NCBI GenBank assembly: GCA_016187945.1
Contig: JACPIT010000004.1
Coordinates: 124,001-188,000 of the forward strand
Reading direction: 5' to 3'
Source: Opitutia bacterium
Lineage (GTDB): Bacteria; Verrucomicrobiota; Verrucomicrobiia; Opitutales; Opitutaceae
DNA: 64,000 nucleotides
The number at the start of each line of letters is the position of its first letter. Within the stretch, counting starts at the first letter, position 1. The position numbers and the translations under genes are program-made. Shown here in pieces: positions 40,749-49,050 of the stretch. The notes beneath the pieces are model-generated. The model made no database searches. It was not told the DNA's origin and saw nothing but the letters and a program-made list of their open reading frames with translations.

Positions 40749-41906
40749 TCAATAATTCAGGTGCCGCAGCACCCAATCGGCCGCGCTGCCCTGCGTCGGC
40801 GCGTGCAGCAGCTCCCGCAACCGCGCCGCCTGCTCGCGCGTGCGCGCCAAGCGCGCCGGATCGTCGAGACACTCGCGCAACTGCGCCGCGAGCGCCGCCG
40901 GCGTCGCCGCGCCCTGGATGAATTCCGGATACATCGCTTCCTTCAGCAGCAGATTCGCGATGCCGATGTAGTCGACCTTCACGAGCATTCTCCCGAGGAA
41001 ATACGTCAGCGGATCGGTCTTGTAGGTCAGCGCCCCGGGAATGCCCGCCAACGCGCACTCGAGCGACATCGTGCCGCTGGCCGTGAGCACCGCCGCGCCA
41101 CCGACCGCCGCGCCGCCGCCTGCGCGCAGCTCCACCCGCGCACCGACCGGCGAGCGCGCCTTCAGTTGCTCGAGCAACGCACGGATCTCCTCGCTCGGAT
41201 AAAGCGCCACCGAGTTTTTCTCCGATCCGCACCGGGAAAACGCCTCCAGCAGCACTGGAAAGACGCGCTTCACCACCGCCCGCCGGCTGCCCGGCAACAG
41301 CAAAATCGGCCCCGCCGCGTCGAACGTGACCGGCAGTTGGTAGGCATCCGAAAGAAACGGGTGCCCGACAAACTCGACCGGCAGCGTCGTGTCCGCGTAG
41401 ACCGCGGGCTCGAACGGGAAGATCGCCGCCACGCCGTCCAGATGCTGCGCCATCGCGAACCGCCGTCCCGCGCGCGACGCCCAGACTTGCGGGCTGATGT
41501 AGTAAAGCGTGCGCGTCGGCCCGCCCGCCTTGGCCGAGAAACCCCGCTCGAATAATCCGCGCGCGATGCGGAGATTCAGCCCCGACGAATCGACGAAACA
41601 CACCGCGCGCGGCCGATGTTCGCCCACCCAGCGCACGATCTCGGCGATCAGCGCGCGGTAGAACGAAATCTTCGCCAGCACCGCGAAGCCCATCGTCGAG
41701 CCGACCGTGAGATCGCGCAGCAACTGCGCCCCCGCCGCCGCGAGCCGCGGCCCGCCGAGCGCGCAGACCCGCACGTCCGGTTTCTTCGCGCGCAACTCGA
41801 GCACCATCCGCGCCGCGTGGGCATCCCCAGAGTGCTCGGCCGAGACGATCAGCAGATCGACGGCGAAGGATGCGGGAGGAGGAAGAGGAGGCAAAGCGTC
41901 AGACAT
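40749..41906 (-). CDS. lpxB: Lipid-A-disaccharide synthase
   Basis: 385 aa. The GT19 pattern is present: VSAEHSGDAHAARMVLEL, then STMGFAVLAKISFYRALIAE, FVDSSGLNLRIARGL, YYISPQVWASRAGR, PFEPAVYADTTLPVEFVGHP, and LLPGSRRAVVKRVFPVL with TASGTMSLECALAGIPG. The enzyme joins UDP-2,3-diacylglucosamine to lipid X at the inner membrane, so the organism makes lipid A. The usual family opening is GE(A/P)SGD; here it reads AEHSGD. It follows an oxidoreductase gene on the same strand across a 234-bp repeat-bearing gap. Confidence 0.95.
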   Translation of the reverse strand: MSDALPPLPPPASFAVDLLIVSAEHSGDAHAARMVLELRAKKPDVRVCALGGPRLAAAGAQLLRDLTVGSTMGFAVLAKISFYRALIAEIVRWVGEHRPRAVCFVDSSGLNLRIARGLFERGFSAKAGGPTRTLYYISPQVWASRAGRRFAMAQHLDGVAAIFPFEPAVYADTTLPVEFVGHPFLSDAYQLPVTFDAAGPILLLPGSRRAVVKRVFPVLLEAFSRCGSEKNSVALYPSEEIRALLEQLKARSPVGARVELRAGGGAAVGGAAVLTASGTMSLECALAGIPGALTYKTDPLTYFLGRMLVKVDYIGIANLLLKEAMYPEFIQGAATPAALAAQLRECLDDPARLARTREQAARLRELLHAPTQGSAADWVLRHLNY

Positions 41907-41939
41907 TACCTAGTGAGATTCGCGGGAGAGGCGCAGCCT

Positions 41940-42023
41940 GGTGGAACGCGTTGACCTCAACGCGTTCGAGAATTCCCGTCGCCGGACGAAGGTCCGAGCG
42001 CATTGAGGCCAATGCGCTCCACC
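41940..42023. repeat. GTGGAACGCG-family palindromic repeat, copy 3
   Basis: GGTGGAACGCGTTGACCTCA with ACGCGTTC at the left and AGCGCATTGAGGCCAATG with CGCTCCACC at the right. It lies between the oxidoreductase and lpxB; the rest of that gap shows no gene. Confidence 0.75.
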
Positions 42024-42140
42024 TCGGCGCGCCAGATTCCTGCGAGAGAATCGACCGAAGCCTGCCCTTCTTCACTCCGCTCAGAATGACATCACGCAGG
42101 AATCCTTTCGTGCGATTCGTGTGTTTCGTGGTTTCCATCC

Positions 42141-43124
42141 TCACTTCGCCGCCTTCCGAATTTGTTCCGTGATCGTGATCGCCACTTCGAGGGCGGATTT
42201 GCCGAGCGCGGCTCCGACTTTCGGTTGCTTCGCCTCGCTCACGCTCTCGAGGAAATGCGCCAGCTCGATCGCGAGCGGCTCGCCCTTCTCGATCGGGATT
42301 TCGTGCACCGGGATCGACGACGCGTCGCCCGCTTTCGCCAGGCCGACTTTGAGCTTCAGGCCGTAGGCGATGATGTCGCTCTTCTTCACCAGATGGCCCT
42401 TCTGGTTCATGAAATCGAGCGAGAGGTAGGCGTTGTCCTGGAAGACGCGAATCTCGCGATTCTTCTTCAGGCTCATCCGCGATGCCGTGAGGTTCGCGAC
42501 GCAACCGTTCTCGAATTCGATGCGCGCGTTCGCGATGTCCTCGGTCTTCGAGAGGACGTTGATGCCGACGCTGTCGATTTTCCGGATCGGCGACGGCACG
42601 AGCGCGAGCACGATGCCGATGTCGTGGATCATCAGGTCGAGCACGACGCCGACCTCCGTGCCGCGCGTCGTGTAGGGCGCGAGGCGCTCGGTCGTGATGT
42701 ATTCCGGCCGGCCGGTGTGCTTCTCGAGGAACGCCATCACCGGATTGAAATGCTCGATGTGGCCGACCTGCACGATGCGACCGGCTTTCTGCGCGGCGGC
42801 CAGCACACGCTCGGCTTCGTCGAGCGAGGCGCACAGCGGTTTCTCGATCAGCAAGTGGCAACCCGCCGCGAGCAACGGCAGCGCGACCTGCTCGTGCAAA
42901 TCGGTCGGCACGACGACGCTGACGGCTTCGCACGCCGCGCCGAGCTCCGCGAGCGTGGCGAAACGCCGGCAATTGTGCTTCGCACAAATCTCCGCGGCGC
43001 GCGCATCGCTCGTTTCGTAGATGCCGACCAGCTCGGCATTCGGGAGCGACGCGTAGAGGCGCGCGTGGTGTTGCCCGAGCGAACCGACGCCCGCCACGCC
43101 GCACTTGATCTTAGGCTTTGCCAT
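42141..43124 (-). CDS. Gfo/Idh/MocA-family NAD(P)-dependent oxidoreductase
   Basis: 327 aa. The N-terminal Rossmann motif is IKCGVAGVGSLGQHHARLYA and the conserved EKP triad is LLIEKPLCASLDEAERVL. The C-terminal alpha/beta domain holds VLDLMIHDIGIVLAL. The start at 43124 gives the Rossmann fold at residue 5; upstream codons overlap repeats. It is upstream of lpxB on the same strand. In some bacteria a homologue (GnnA) oxidises UDP-GlcNAc at C3 for 3-amino lipid A, and homologues next to lpx genes suggest that here, but no aminotransferase partner is in view. Confidence 0.88.
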   Translation of the reverse strand: MAKPKIKCGVAGVGSLGQHHARLYASLPNAELVGIYETSDARAAEICAKHNCRRFATLAELGAACEAVSVVVPTDLHEQVALPLLAAGCHLLIEKPLCASLDEAERVLAAAQKAGRIVQVGHIEHFNPVMAFLEKHTGRPEYITTERLAPYTTRGTEVGVVLDLMIHDIGIVLALVPSPIRKIDSVGINVLSKTEDIANARIEFENGCVANLTASRMSLKKNREIRVFQDNAYLSLDFMNQKGHLVKKSDIIAYGLKLKVGLAKAGDASSIPVHEIPIEKGEPLAIELAHFLESVSEAKQPKVGAALGKSALEVAITITEQIRKAAK

Positions 43125-43191
43125 GCGCGCGAACGTAGCGGGCGCCTCGCGCGGGGCCATGCAAAAGATGCCGCGTGCCTTGCTCCACACC

Positions 43192-43222
43192 CGCAGCAGC
43201 CGCGGTGAGGAGGCTGCTCCGC
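43192..43222. repeat. GCAGCAGCCGCGGTGAGGAGGCTGCT hairpin
   Basis: AGCAGCC-GCGGTGAGG-(A)GGCTGCT, a short hairpin related to the GTAGCAGCCG elements at 15271 and 56473. It lies in the 262-bp gap before the metallo-beta-lactamase gene's stop; the rest of that gap shows nothing recognisable. Confidence 0.5.
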
Positions 43223-43386
43223 GGTGCCGCGCTATCCGCGCGCTCGCGCTCAACCTGCTGCGCATCGTTCCCGCTCACGTTAGCCACACGGCTCCGTTGG
43301 TCAGCGGCGCACCACCCGCATCGCTTCGCCGCCGTGTCTCTGGTCGTTGTTCCCCGACTTCGGAGCGGCCGGGCGGCTTGGCTGCT

Positions 43387-44079
43387 TCACACCGGCTCGC
43401 CGGAAAGCTCAAAGACTTCGTTGCCGCCGGTGGTGAGATAGCGGCCGAGTTCCGAGCCGGGGAAGCTGCCGAACTGGCCGGGGTGGCAGCGCAGCAAACC
43501 CTCGCGCGCGAGGCGCACGATGCTGCGGGCGTTCAGATCGACGTCGTTGCAGAAAAACGGCGGACGCGCGCGGTTCGGCCACATCATCGAACCGCGCAGC
43601 ACGTCGCCGATGATCGCTTCGCCGGACGCGAGCACGACGGATGACGAGCCGTTGGTGTGGCCGGGGGTCGGCAGCACTTTGCCGCGGAGGCCGTAGGGTT
43701 CGAGCGAGAACGCTTCGCGGAACAGGATGTCGGGCTCGAAGGCTTGAAAATCCTCGTCGACGTAGGGCCGGATGAAGCGGCCGAGCGGACCTTGCGCGGC
43801 GAGCACGCCGTTCTTCCCGGTGCGCGCGAGGGTGGCGTCGTTGGCGTGGAGCGCGACGGGGCGACCGCTGCGCCAGTGGAGATCGGCGGCGTTGCCGGCG
43901 TGGTCGCTGTGCGCGTGCGTGAGCAGGATGAGCGAGAGCTGCTTGGGCTCGACGCCGTGCTGTTTCAGCGCCGCGAGGATGCGCGGCAAATCGCCCGGCG
44001 CGCCGGTGTCCACCAGCATCGGCTTGTCGCCGAGCAGCAGGTAGCAGTTCGAAATCGCGCCTTTGATGCGGACGATCAT
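43387..44079 (-). CDS. Metallo-beta-lactamase-fold hydrolase
   Basis: 230 aa. The zinc motif LILLTHAHSDHAGNAADLHW (HxHxDH) is present, with LPTPGHTNGSSSVVL and GEAIIGDVLRG supplying the remaining ligands. This is a glyoxalase II/quorum-quencher-like fold, and the substrate cannot be told. The ATG overlaps the RAYT stop by the 4-bp ATGA junction, so translation could be coupled to the transposase gene, an unusual pairing that may be chance. Confidence 0.88.
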   Translation of the reverse strand: MIVRIKGAISNCYLLLGDKPMLVDTGAPGDLPRILAALKQHGVEPKQLSLILLTHAHSDHAGNAADLHWRSGRPVALHANDATLARTGKNGVLAAQGPLGRFIRPYVDEDFQAFEPDILFREAFSLEPYGLRGKVLPTPGHTNGSSSVVLASGEAIIGDVLRGSMMWPNRARPPFFCNDVDLNARSIVRLAREGLLRCHPGQFGSFPGSELGRYLTTGGNEVFELSGEPV

Positions 44080-44573
44080 GGCTCAGGAATTGGAGGTAGG
44101 GCGGACCGGCCCGGTCCGCCGTCTTCGGACTCCCAGACGTAGAACCAGTCCTCGCACTTCGCAACCAAGCCTGCACGCACCGGGTTTTCCCGGATGTAGC
44201 GAGCTTTGAGGTCGAGCTGCTCCTCGACGCGCAAGCGGTGTTCGAAAAAGTCGCGTTGCCACTTGATGCCGGCGCTGCGTGCGAGCAGCGATTTCCAGTC
44301 GGTGGTTGTTTTGCGCAGAACCGTCTCCTCGGGAAAGGACACGAGCGCGTGCAAATGATCCGGCATCGCGAGGAGCAGGCGCATGTGCCAGTCGACGCGG
44401 GCTTGGCGGCAGGCGACCGACTCGGAGATCACCGCCCATGCGTTTGGATGACAGAGCTGGTTTGTCCCACGCGGCTGGCAGCAGATGGTGATGAAATACC
44501 TCGCGCCGCGTTTGACCCACGGCGGCACTTCGTGGGGGAGATGATGCCGCTGCGGGAGAAGTTGATCGGCCAT
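44076..44573 (-). CDS. REP-associated tyrosine transposase (RAYT, Y1/HUH family)
   Basis: 165 aa. The HUH metal motif is MPDHLHALVSFP (His73, His75). The presumed nucleophile is Tyr126 in ARYIRENPVRAGLV, matching the RAYT Y-I-x-x-N-P-V-R-A-G pattern, with KWQRDFFEHRLR between. RAYTs are single-copy relatives of IS200/IS605 transposases thought to mobilise REP sequences. Identical REPs flank it: one upstream (44583-44607), and one (44096-44120) inside the 3' end, where it encodes residues about 152-160 (GGPGRSALP). All catalytic residues are present, so it is probably active. Confidence 0.93.
   Translation of the reverse strand: MADQLLPQRHHLPHEVPPWVKRGARYFITICCQPRGTNQLCHPNAWAVISESVACRQARVDWHMRLLLAMPDHLHALVSFPEETVLRKTTTDWKSLLARSAGIKWQRDFFEHRLRVEEQLDLKARYIRENPVRAGLVAKCEDWFYVWESEDGGPGRSALPPIPEP
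44096..44120 (+). repeat. REP of the RAYT-linked family, 3' copy
   Basis: GTAG followed by a 10-bp stem GGCGGACCGG around one C. It is identical to the right-hand element in ispG and, in inverted orientation, to the copy at 44583-44607. It overlaps the RAYT coding region. Confidence 0.92.
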
Positions 44574-44582
44574 CGCATGTGC

Positions 44583-44607
44583 GGCGGACCGGGCCGGTCC
44601 GCCCTAC
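44583..44607 (-). repeat. REP of the RAYT-linked family, 5' copy
   Basis: The GTAG head lies on the minus strand (CTAC at 44604-44607) with the same 10-bp stem. It begins 10 bp upstream of the RAYT start codon and 5 bp from the AMP nucleosidase stop codon. Confidence 0.92.
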
Positions 44608-44611
44608 CAGC

Positions 44612-45382
44612 TCAGAACTTCAGGTGTTTTACCGTGAGGCCCTGGTTGATGAGCTGCTTCAGCGAGTCGATGCCGATGCGGATGTGCGTGGCGACGAAAT
44701 CGCCGTCGACCTTCCTGTCGCTCTCGCCGGTCTTCACGCCTTCCGGCGTCATCGGCTCGTCGGAGACGAGGAGCAGCGCGCCGGTGGGGATTTCGTTGTG
44801 GAAACCGGTGACGAAGATCGTGGCGGTTTCCATGTCGATCGCCATGACGCGAAGGCGGCCGAGGTATTTCTTGAACTCGGCGTCGTGTTCCCAGACGCGG
44901 CGGTTCGTGGTGTAGACGGTGCCAGTCCAGTAATCGCGCGAATGATCGCGGATCGTGGTCGAGATGGCTTTTTGCAGCGCGAACGACGGCATCGCGGGCA
45001 CCTCGGGCGGGAAGTAGTCGTTGCTCGTGCCCTCGCCGCGGATGGCGGCGATGGGGAGGATGAGGCTGCCGACTTTCGCGCGGTGTTTCACGCCGCCGCA
45101 TTTGCCGAGGAAGAGGACGGCTTTCGGGTTAATCGCCGTGAGCAGGTCCATGATCGTCGCCGCGGTGGCGCTGCCCATGCCGAAGTTGACGATCGTGATG
45201 CCGTCGGCCGTGGCGGAGCTCATCGGCTTGTCGCGGCCCATGACGGGGACGTTGTGCCACTGGGCGAACGTTTCGACGTAAGCGTCGAAGTTGGTAAGGA
45301 GAATGTAGCTGCCGAAATCCTTGAGCGGCACGCCGGTGTAGCGGGGCAACCAGTTCTCGACGATTTGTTGTTTGGTATCCAT
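44612..45382 (-). CDS. amn: AMP nucleosidase (short form)
   Basis: 256 aa, the short AMP nucleosidase typical of Bacteroidota and relatives (the proteobacterial form is about 480 aa). Purine-phosphorylase-fold motifs are present: VNFGMGSATAATIMDLL, VLFLGKCGGVKHRAKVGSLI and VMAIDMETATIFVTGF. It hydrolyses AMP to adenine and ribose 5-phosphate, adjusting the adenylate pool. A terminator hairpin lies just upstream, ending the preceding gene. The REP/RAYT cluster starts 5 bp after its stop. Confidence 0.93.
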   Translation of the reverse strand: MDTKQQIVENWLPRYTGVPLKDFGSYILLTNFDAYVETFAQWHNVPVMGRDKPMSSATADGITIVNFGMGSATAATIMDLLTAINPKAVLFLGKCGGVKHRAKVGSLILPIAAIRGEGTSNDYFPPEVPAMPSFALQKAISTTIRDHSRDYWTGTVYTTNRRVWEHDAEFKKYLGRLRVMAIDMETATIFVTGFHNEIPTGALLLVSDEPMTPEGVKTGESDRKVDGDFVATHIRIGIDSLKQLINQGLTVKHLKF

Positions 45383-45400
45383 GCGAGCTGTTTTGCCCGC

Positions 45401-45430
45401 AAAAAATTAGCCCCGCCGTTCAGCGGGGCG
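45401..45430 (-). terminator. Rho-independent terminator of the NHL-repeat gene
   Basis: On the minus strand GCCCCGC-TGAACG-GCGGGGC (7-bp stem at 45410-45416 and 45423-45429) is followed by TAATTTTTT. It lies 32 bp after the NHL gene stop codon. Confidence 0.8.
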
Positions 45431-45461
45431 AGGTTAATTTAGCCGGGAGGCCGAGAGCGGT

Positions 45462-47948
45462 TCAGCGGCGGCGGTGTTGCCACGCTCGCGCCAGCGCGGC
45501 GATAGTGACGAGGGCGGCGAACCCATCCGATGGCGCGCCGCCGCCGCTGCCGCCAGACGAAGCGGGCGGCGGCGTGACCGGTGCGGCGTTCACGGTGAGC
45601 GTAGCTTTGTTGCTGGTGGCGCTGCCCGCGCCGTTCGTGACGACCACCGTATAGTCGCCGGCGTTGGCTGAGGTGACGCTGGAGAGCGTGAGGGTGCTGG
45701 CCGTCGCTCCGGTAATCGCGGTGCCGTTGAATTGCCACTGATAGCCCGGTGTCGGTGTGCCCGTGGCGACGACCGAGAAGGTCACGTTCGCGCCGGCAGT
45801 CACGGACTGGCTCGACGGCTGGGTGGCGATCGTCGGTCCGTAGGCGGCCACGCCTTTGCGCACGGTGGTGCCGCTCGTGACGTAGAGCGCGCCCGCGGAA
45901 TCGAGAGCTATGCCCTGCGGATAAAAAAAGCGCGCGGCGCGTCCTACGCCATCACTGCTGCCAGGCGCATCGACCAACCCTGCCACCGTGCTCACCGCTC
46001 CCGTCGCGGAGATTTTTCGGACCGCTTGGTTCGCGTAGTCGGCGACGAAAAAATTGTTGGCGGCATCGGCGACGATGCTGCTGGGAATGTCGAAGCGAGC
46101 CGACGAAAGCGCGCCGTCGGCGTAGCCTTGTTCGGCGCCCGCGATCGTGGTGACGACGCCTGCGGGCGTGATCTTGCGGATGCGCGCGATGGCGGGACTG
46201 GTGGGCGCTTCGGTCACGTAGATGTTACCGGATGAGTCGACCGTGAGGCCATAAGGCGCGGTAAAGCGTGCCGCGGTGCCGGTGCCGTCGACGTAACCGG
46301 TTTCGCTATTGAAGCCGGCGAGGGTGCTGACTTCCCCGGCCGGCGTGATTTTTCGCACGGTCGACGCGGACACGACGTAGAGATTGCCGGCGGAATCGAA
46401 ACTCAGGCCGAAAGGATACCAAAAATGGGCGGTGGCGCGCGGGCCGTCGTCCCAGCCGACGGCGGTGGCGACGCCGGCGAAGGTCGTCGTGGTTCCGTCG
46501 AGTGCGACGCGACGGATGGTGTGGTTGTTCGAGTCGGAAACGTAGAGCGTGCCATCGAGTCCGATCACGAGTCCGCGCGGGCCGTTGAACTTGGCCGCGG
46601 TGCCGACGCCATCGTCGGTGCCGGATCGGTCTGGTGTGCCAGCCAGAGTCGTGACGACTCCGCTCGCCGTGATTTTGCGGATGCAGTGCGCCGGCGTGTC
46701 GGCGATGTAGATGTTGCCGCCGGAATCGACCACGGTGCCGGTGGGGCCGGCGAAGCGAGCGGTCGAGCCCGTGCCGTCCACGGCGCCAGTGGCGCGCTCC
46801 AAAGCGAGGCCGGCCACGGTCGTGACCTCGCCGGATGAGGTGAGTTTGCGGACGACGTTGTTGCCGGTGTCGGCGATGGCGAGGTTGCCGCTGCGATCGA
46901 AGGCAATCGCGAGCGGGAAACCGAATTTCGCAGCGGATGCGGCGCCGTCCGCGCTGCCGATCGATCCGTCGCCGGCGAGCGGCGAAACGGTGCCGGTGCT
47001 CGGAACAAAGCGTCCGACGCGGTAGCCGTGGACGATCACAAGCTGGTCGCTGGCATCGATGGCGAGCGCGCTGGCCGCGGCGTTTTCGACCCGACCGTCG
47101 TAGTAGCGGTAGACGGATGTCTGCAGGATGCGCGTGTCTCCTCCGGCTGGTGTCAGCTTGTGCACAAAACCGAGGTAGAGCGTATACCACCAATAACCGG
47201 TGTCCGTGAGGTAAGAGTTTGTCGCGGCCGACTCGTAGGCGGACACGTAGACGTTACCGGCCGAATCGACCGCGACGGCGCCGTAGCTCACGTTGGTCAG
47301 GGCGTCGATGTCGGCGCTTTCGGGAAACTTGAGACCCGTGGCGAAGGTGGCCACGACACCCGCGAGAGTGATCTTGCGAACCGCGCCGTTGCCGGCGTCG
47401 GTAACGAAGAGATTGCCCGTTGCGTCGATCGCGAGGCGACGCGGGCGATTAAAGCGAGCAACGCTGGCGGTGCCGTCGGCGCTCCCGGTCAGACCAGCGC
47501 TTCCCGCGAGCGTGGTGACGACACCTGCGGGCGTGATCTTGCGGATGGTGTGATTGCCGGTGTCGGCGACATAGAGGTTGCCGTTGGCGTCGGCGACGAG
47601 TCCTTGCGGAGCGTCGAAGCGAGCGGCGCCGCCCGTCCCGTCGGTCGCGCCCGGCTCGCCCGGCGCACCCGCGAAAGTGGTGACGATGCCCGTCGGCGTG
47701 ATCTTGCGGATGGTGTGGTTGCCGTTGTCGGCGACATAGAAATTACCCGCTGCGTCGGCGGCGATCTCTCGCGGGCTGAAGAACCGCGCCGCGGCGCCGG
47801 TGCCGTCCTCACTGCCGATGCTCGAGGTGCCGGCCAGCGTCGTGAACGCGTAAGGCGTGCTGTAGTCCGCCGCGGCGTGGAGCAGCGATGCGCCGAGTGC
47901 GGTGGCGCATGCGAGGAAGAGGCGAAGCGAGAGGTGGCGCGATTTCAT
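45462..47948 (-). CDS. Secreted NHL-repeat protein with Ig-like domain and Gly-rich C-terminal tail
   Basis: 828 aa. Signal peptide ends near LLHAAADYS. About ten NHL beta-propeller-type repeats follow, with the unit A-R-F...P-x-G-(I/L)-A-x-D-x-x-G-N-L-Y-V-A-D-x-x-N-H-T-I-R-K-I (for example NGNLYVADTGNHTIRKITPA). An Ig-like domain occupies about 700-785 (GPTIATQPSSQSVTAGANVT). The tail has SGGSGGGAPSDGF, a hydrophobic helix and a QHRRR end, resembling a sorting signal. Likely surface-exposed; NHL proteins bind proteins or sugars, and the ligand is unknown. A clear terminator follows. Confidence 0.88.
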   Translation of the reverse strand: MKSRHLSLRLFLACATALGASLLHAAADYSTPYAFTTLAGTSSIGSEDGTGAAARFFSPREIAADAAGNFYVADNGNHTIRKITPTGIVTTFAGAPGEPGATDGTGGAARFDAPQGLVADANGNLYVADTGNHTIRKITPAGVVTTLAGSAGLTGSADGTASVARFNRPRRLAIDATGNLFVTDAGNGAVRKITLAGVVATFATGLKFPESADIDALTNVSYGAVAVDSAGNVYVSAYESAATNSYLTDTGYWWYTLYLGFVHKLTPAGGDTRILQTSVYRYYDGRVENAAASALAIDASDQLVIVHGYRVGRFVPSTGTVSPLAGDGSIGSADGAASAAKFGFPLAIAFDRSGNLAIADTGNNVVRKLTSSGEVTTVAGLALERATGAVDGTGSTARFAGPTGTVVDSGGNIYIADTPAHCIRKITASGVVTTLAGTPDRSGTDDGVGTAAKFNGPRGLVIGLDGTLYVSDSNNHTIRRVALDGTTTTFAGVATAVGWDDGPRATAHFWYPFGLSFDSAGNLYVVSASTVRKITPAGEVSTLAGFNSETGYVDGTGTAARFTAPYGLTVDSSGNIYVTEAPTSPAIARIRKITPAGVVTTIAGAEQGYADGALSSARFDIPSSIVADAANNFFVADYANQAVRKISATGAVSTVAGLVDAPGSSDGVGRAARFFYPQGIALDSAGALYVTSGTTVRKGVAAYGPTIATQPSSQSVTAGANVTFSVVATGTPTPGYQWQFNGTAITGATASTLTLSSVTSANAGDYTVVVTNGAGSATSNKATLTVNAAPVTPPPASSGGSGGGAPSDGFAALVTIAALARAWQHRRR

Positions 47949-48037
47949 GCAAGGAGGAGCCTTGCACGAAATGACAATTCGCAGCGTCCGACCCGCTATC
48001 GGCGCGCGCCCCGGCGGCGCACGCGTGCGCTTCGCGC

Positions 48038-48937
48038 TCAGCGCGCGGCGAGCGCGTTGTGCGTGTTCAGGTGCTCTTCGCCGGTGTATTTCGCCGACTG
48101 CTCGTCGGCGTGATAGCTGGAGCGGACGAGCGGGCCGGACTCGATGACGCCAATGCCGAGTTCGAGGCCGAATTTTTTCCAGTGCGCGAATTCCTCCGGC
48201 GGCACCCAGCGGTCGATCTTCCAGTGCTGCGGCGTGGGCTGGAGGTATTGGCCGATGGTGAGGATGTCGGTCTTGTCGCTCGCGATGTCGCGGATCGTCT
48301 GCGCGATCTCGTCCTGCGTTTCGCCGAGGCCGAGCATGATGCCGGTCTTCGTCGTGAAGCCGCGGCTCTTGGCGTGGCGCAGCACCGAGCGGCTGCGGTC
48401 GTAGCGGGCCTGGACGCGCACGGGCCTTTGCAGGCGCTCGACGGTTTCGACGTTGTGGTTGAAAATGTCGGGCTTGGCGTCGAGGACGATGTCGACTTGG
48501 TCGAGGTGGCCCTTGAAGTCCGGCACGAGCACCTCGATGGCGCAGCCGGGGCTCTTGTATTTCGTGGCGCGGATCGTCGCGGCCCAGACGCTGGCGCCGC
48601 CGTCCTTCAGGTCGTCGCGCGCGACAGAGGTGATGACGCAGTGGCGCAGGCCCATGCGGGCGACGGCGTCGGCGACACGCGCCGGCTCGCCGAGATCGAA
48701 CTCGGTGGGGCGACCGACCTGGATCGCGCAGAAGTTACACGAGCGCGTGCAGATGTTGCCGAGGATCATCACCGTGGCGGTGCCGCGCGACCAGCATTCG
48801 CCGATGTTGGGGCACTGCGCCGACTGGCAAACGGTGTGGAGCTTGTTCGCTTCGACGAGGCGGCGCGTGGCCTGGTAGCCGGGGCCGGAAGGCAGTTTGG
48901 CGCGGAGCCAGTCGGGTTTGCGCGAGGTCGGTGTCAT
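48038..48937 (-). CDS. lipA: Lipoyl synthase
   Basis: 299 aa. The N-terminal auxiliary cluster motif reads VCQSAQCPNIGECWSRG and the radical-SAM cluster CTRSCNFCAIQ. Other family regions are TGIMLGLGETQDEI, TIGQYLQPTPQHWKIDRW and GPLVRSSYHADEQ. It inserts sulfur into octanoyl-protein to make lipoate. The start at 48937 (MTPTSRKPDWLRAKLP) gives the typical N-terminus. It lies downstream of lipB and a TPR membrane protein on the same strand. Confidence 0.97.
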   Translation of the reverse strand: MTPTSRKPDWLRAKLPSGPGYQATRRLVEANKLHTVCQSAQCPNIGECWSRGTATVMILGNICTRSCNFCAIQVGRPTEFDLGEPARVADAVARMGLRHCVITSVARDDLKDGGASVWAATIRATKYKSPGCAIEVLVPDFKGHLDQVDIVLDAKPDIFNHNVETVERLQRPVRVQARYDRSRSVLRHAKSRGFTTKTGIMLGLGETQDEIAQTIRDIASDKTDILTIGQYLQPTPQHWKIDRWVPPEEFAHWKKFGLELGIGVIESGPLVRSSYHADEQSAKYTGEEHLNTHNALAAR

Positions 48938-49050
48938 CGGAGGGGAACGACGAATGGACACGAATGCGCGCGGACGACAAGCGGCTTCTCCGTCGTGCGG
49001 CGGCTATGTGCGATGCTCATGGCGGGCGCGTCCGTCTTAATCGCGGTTTA

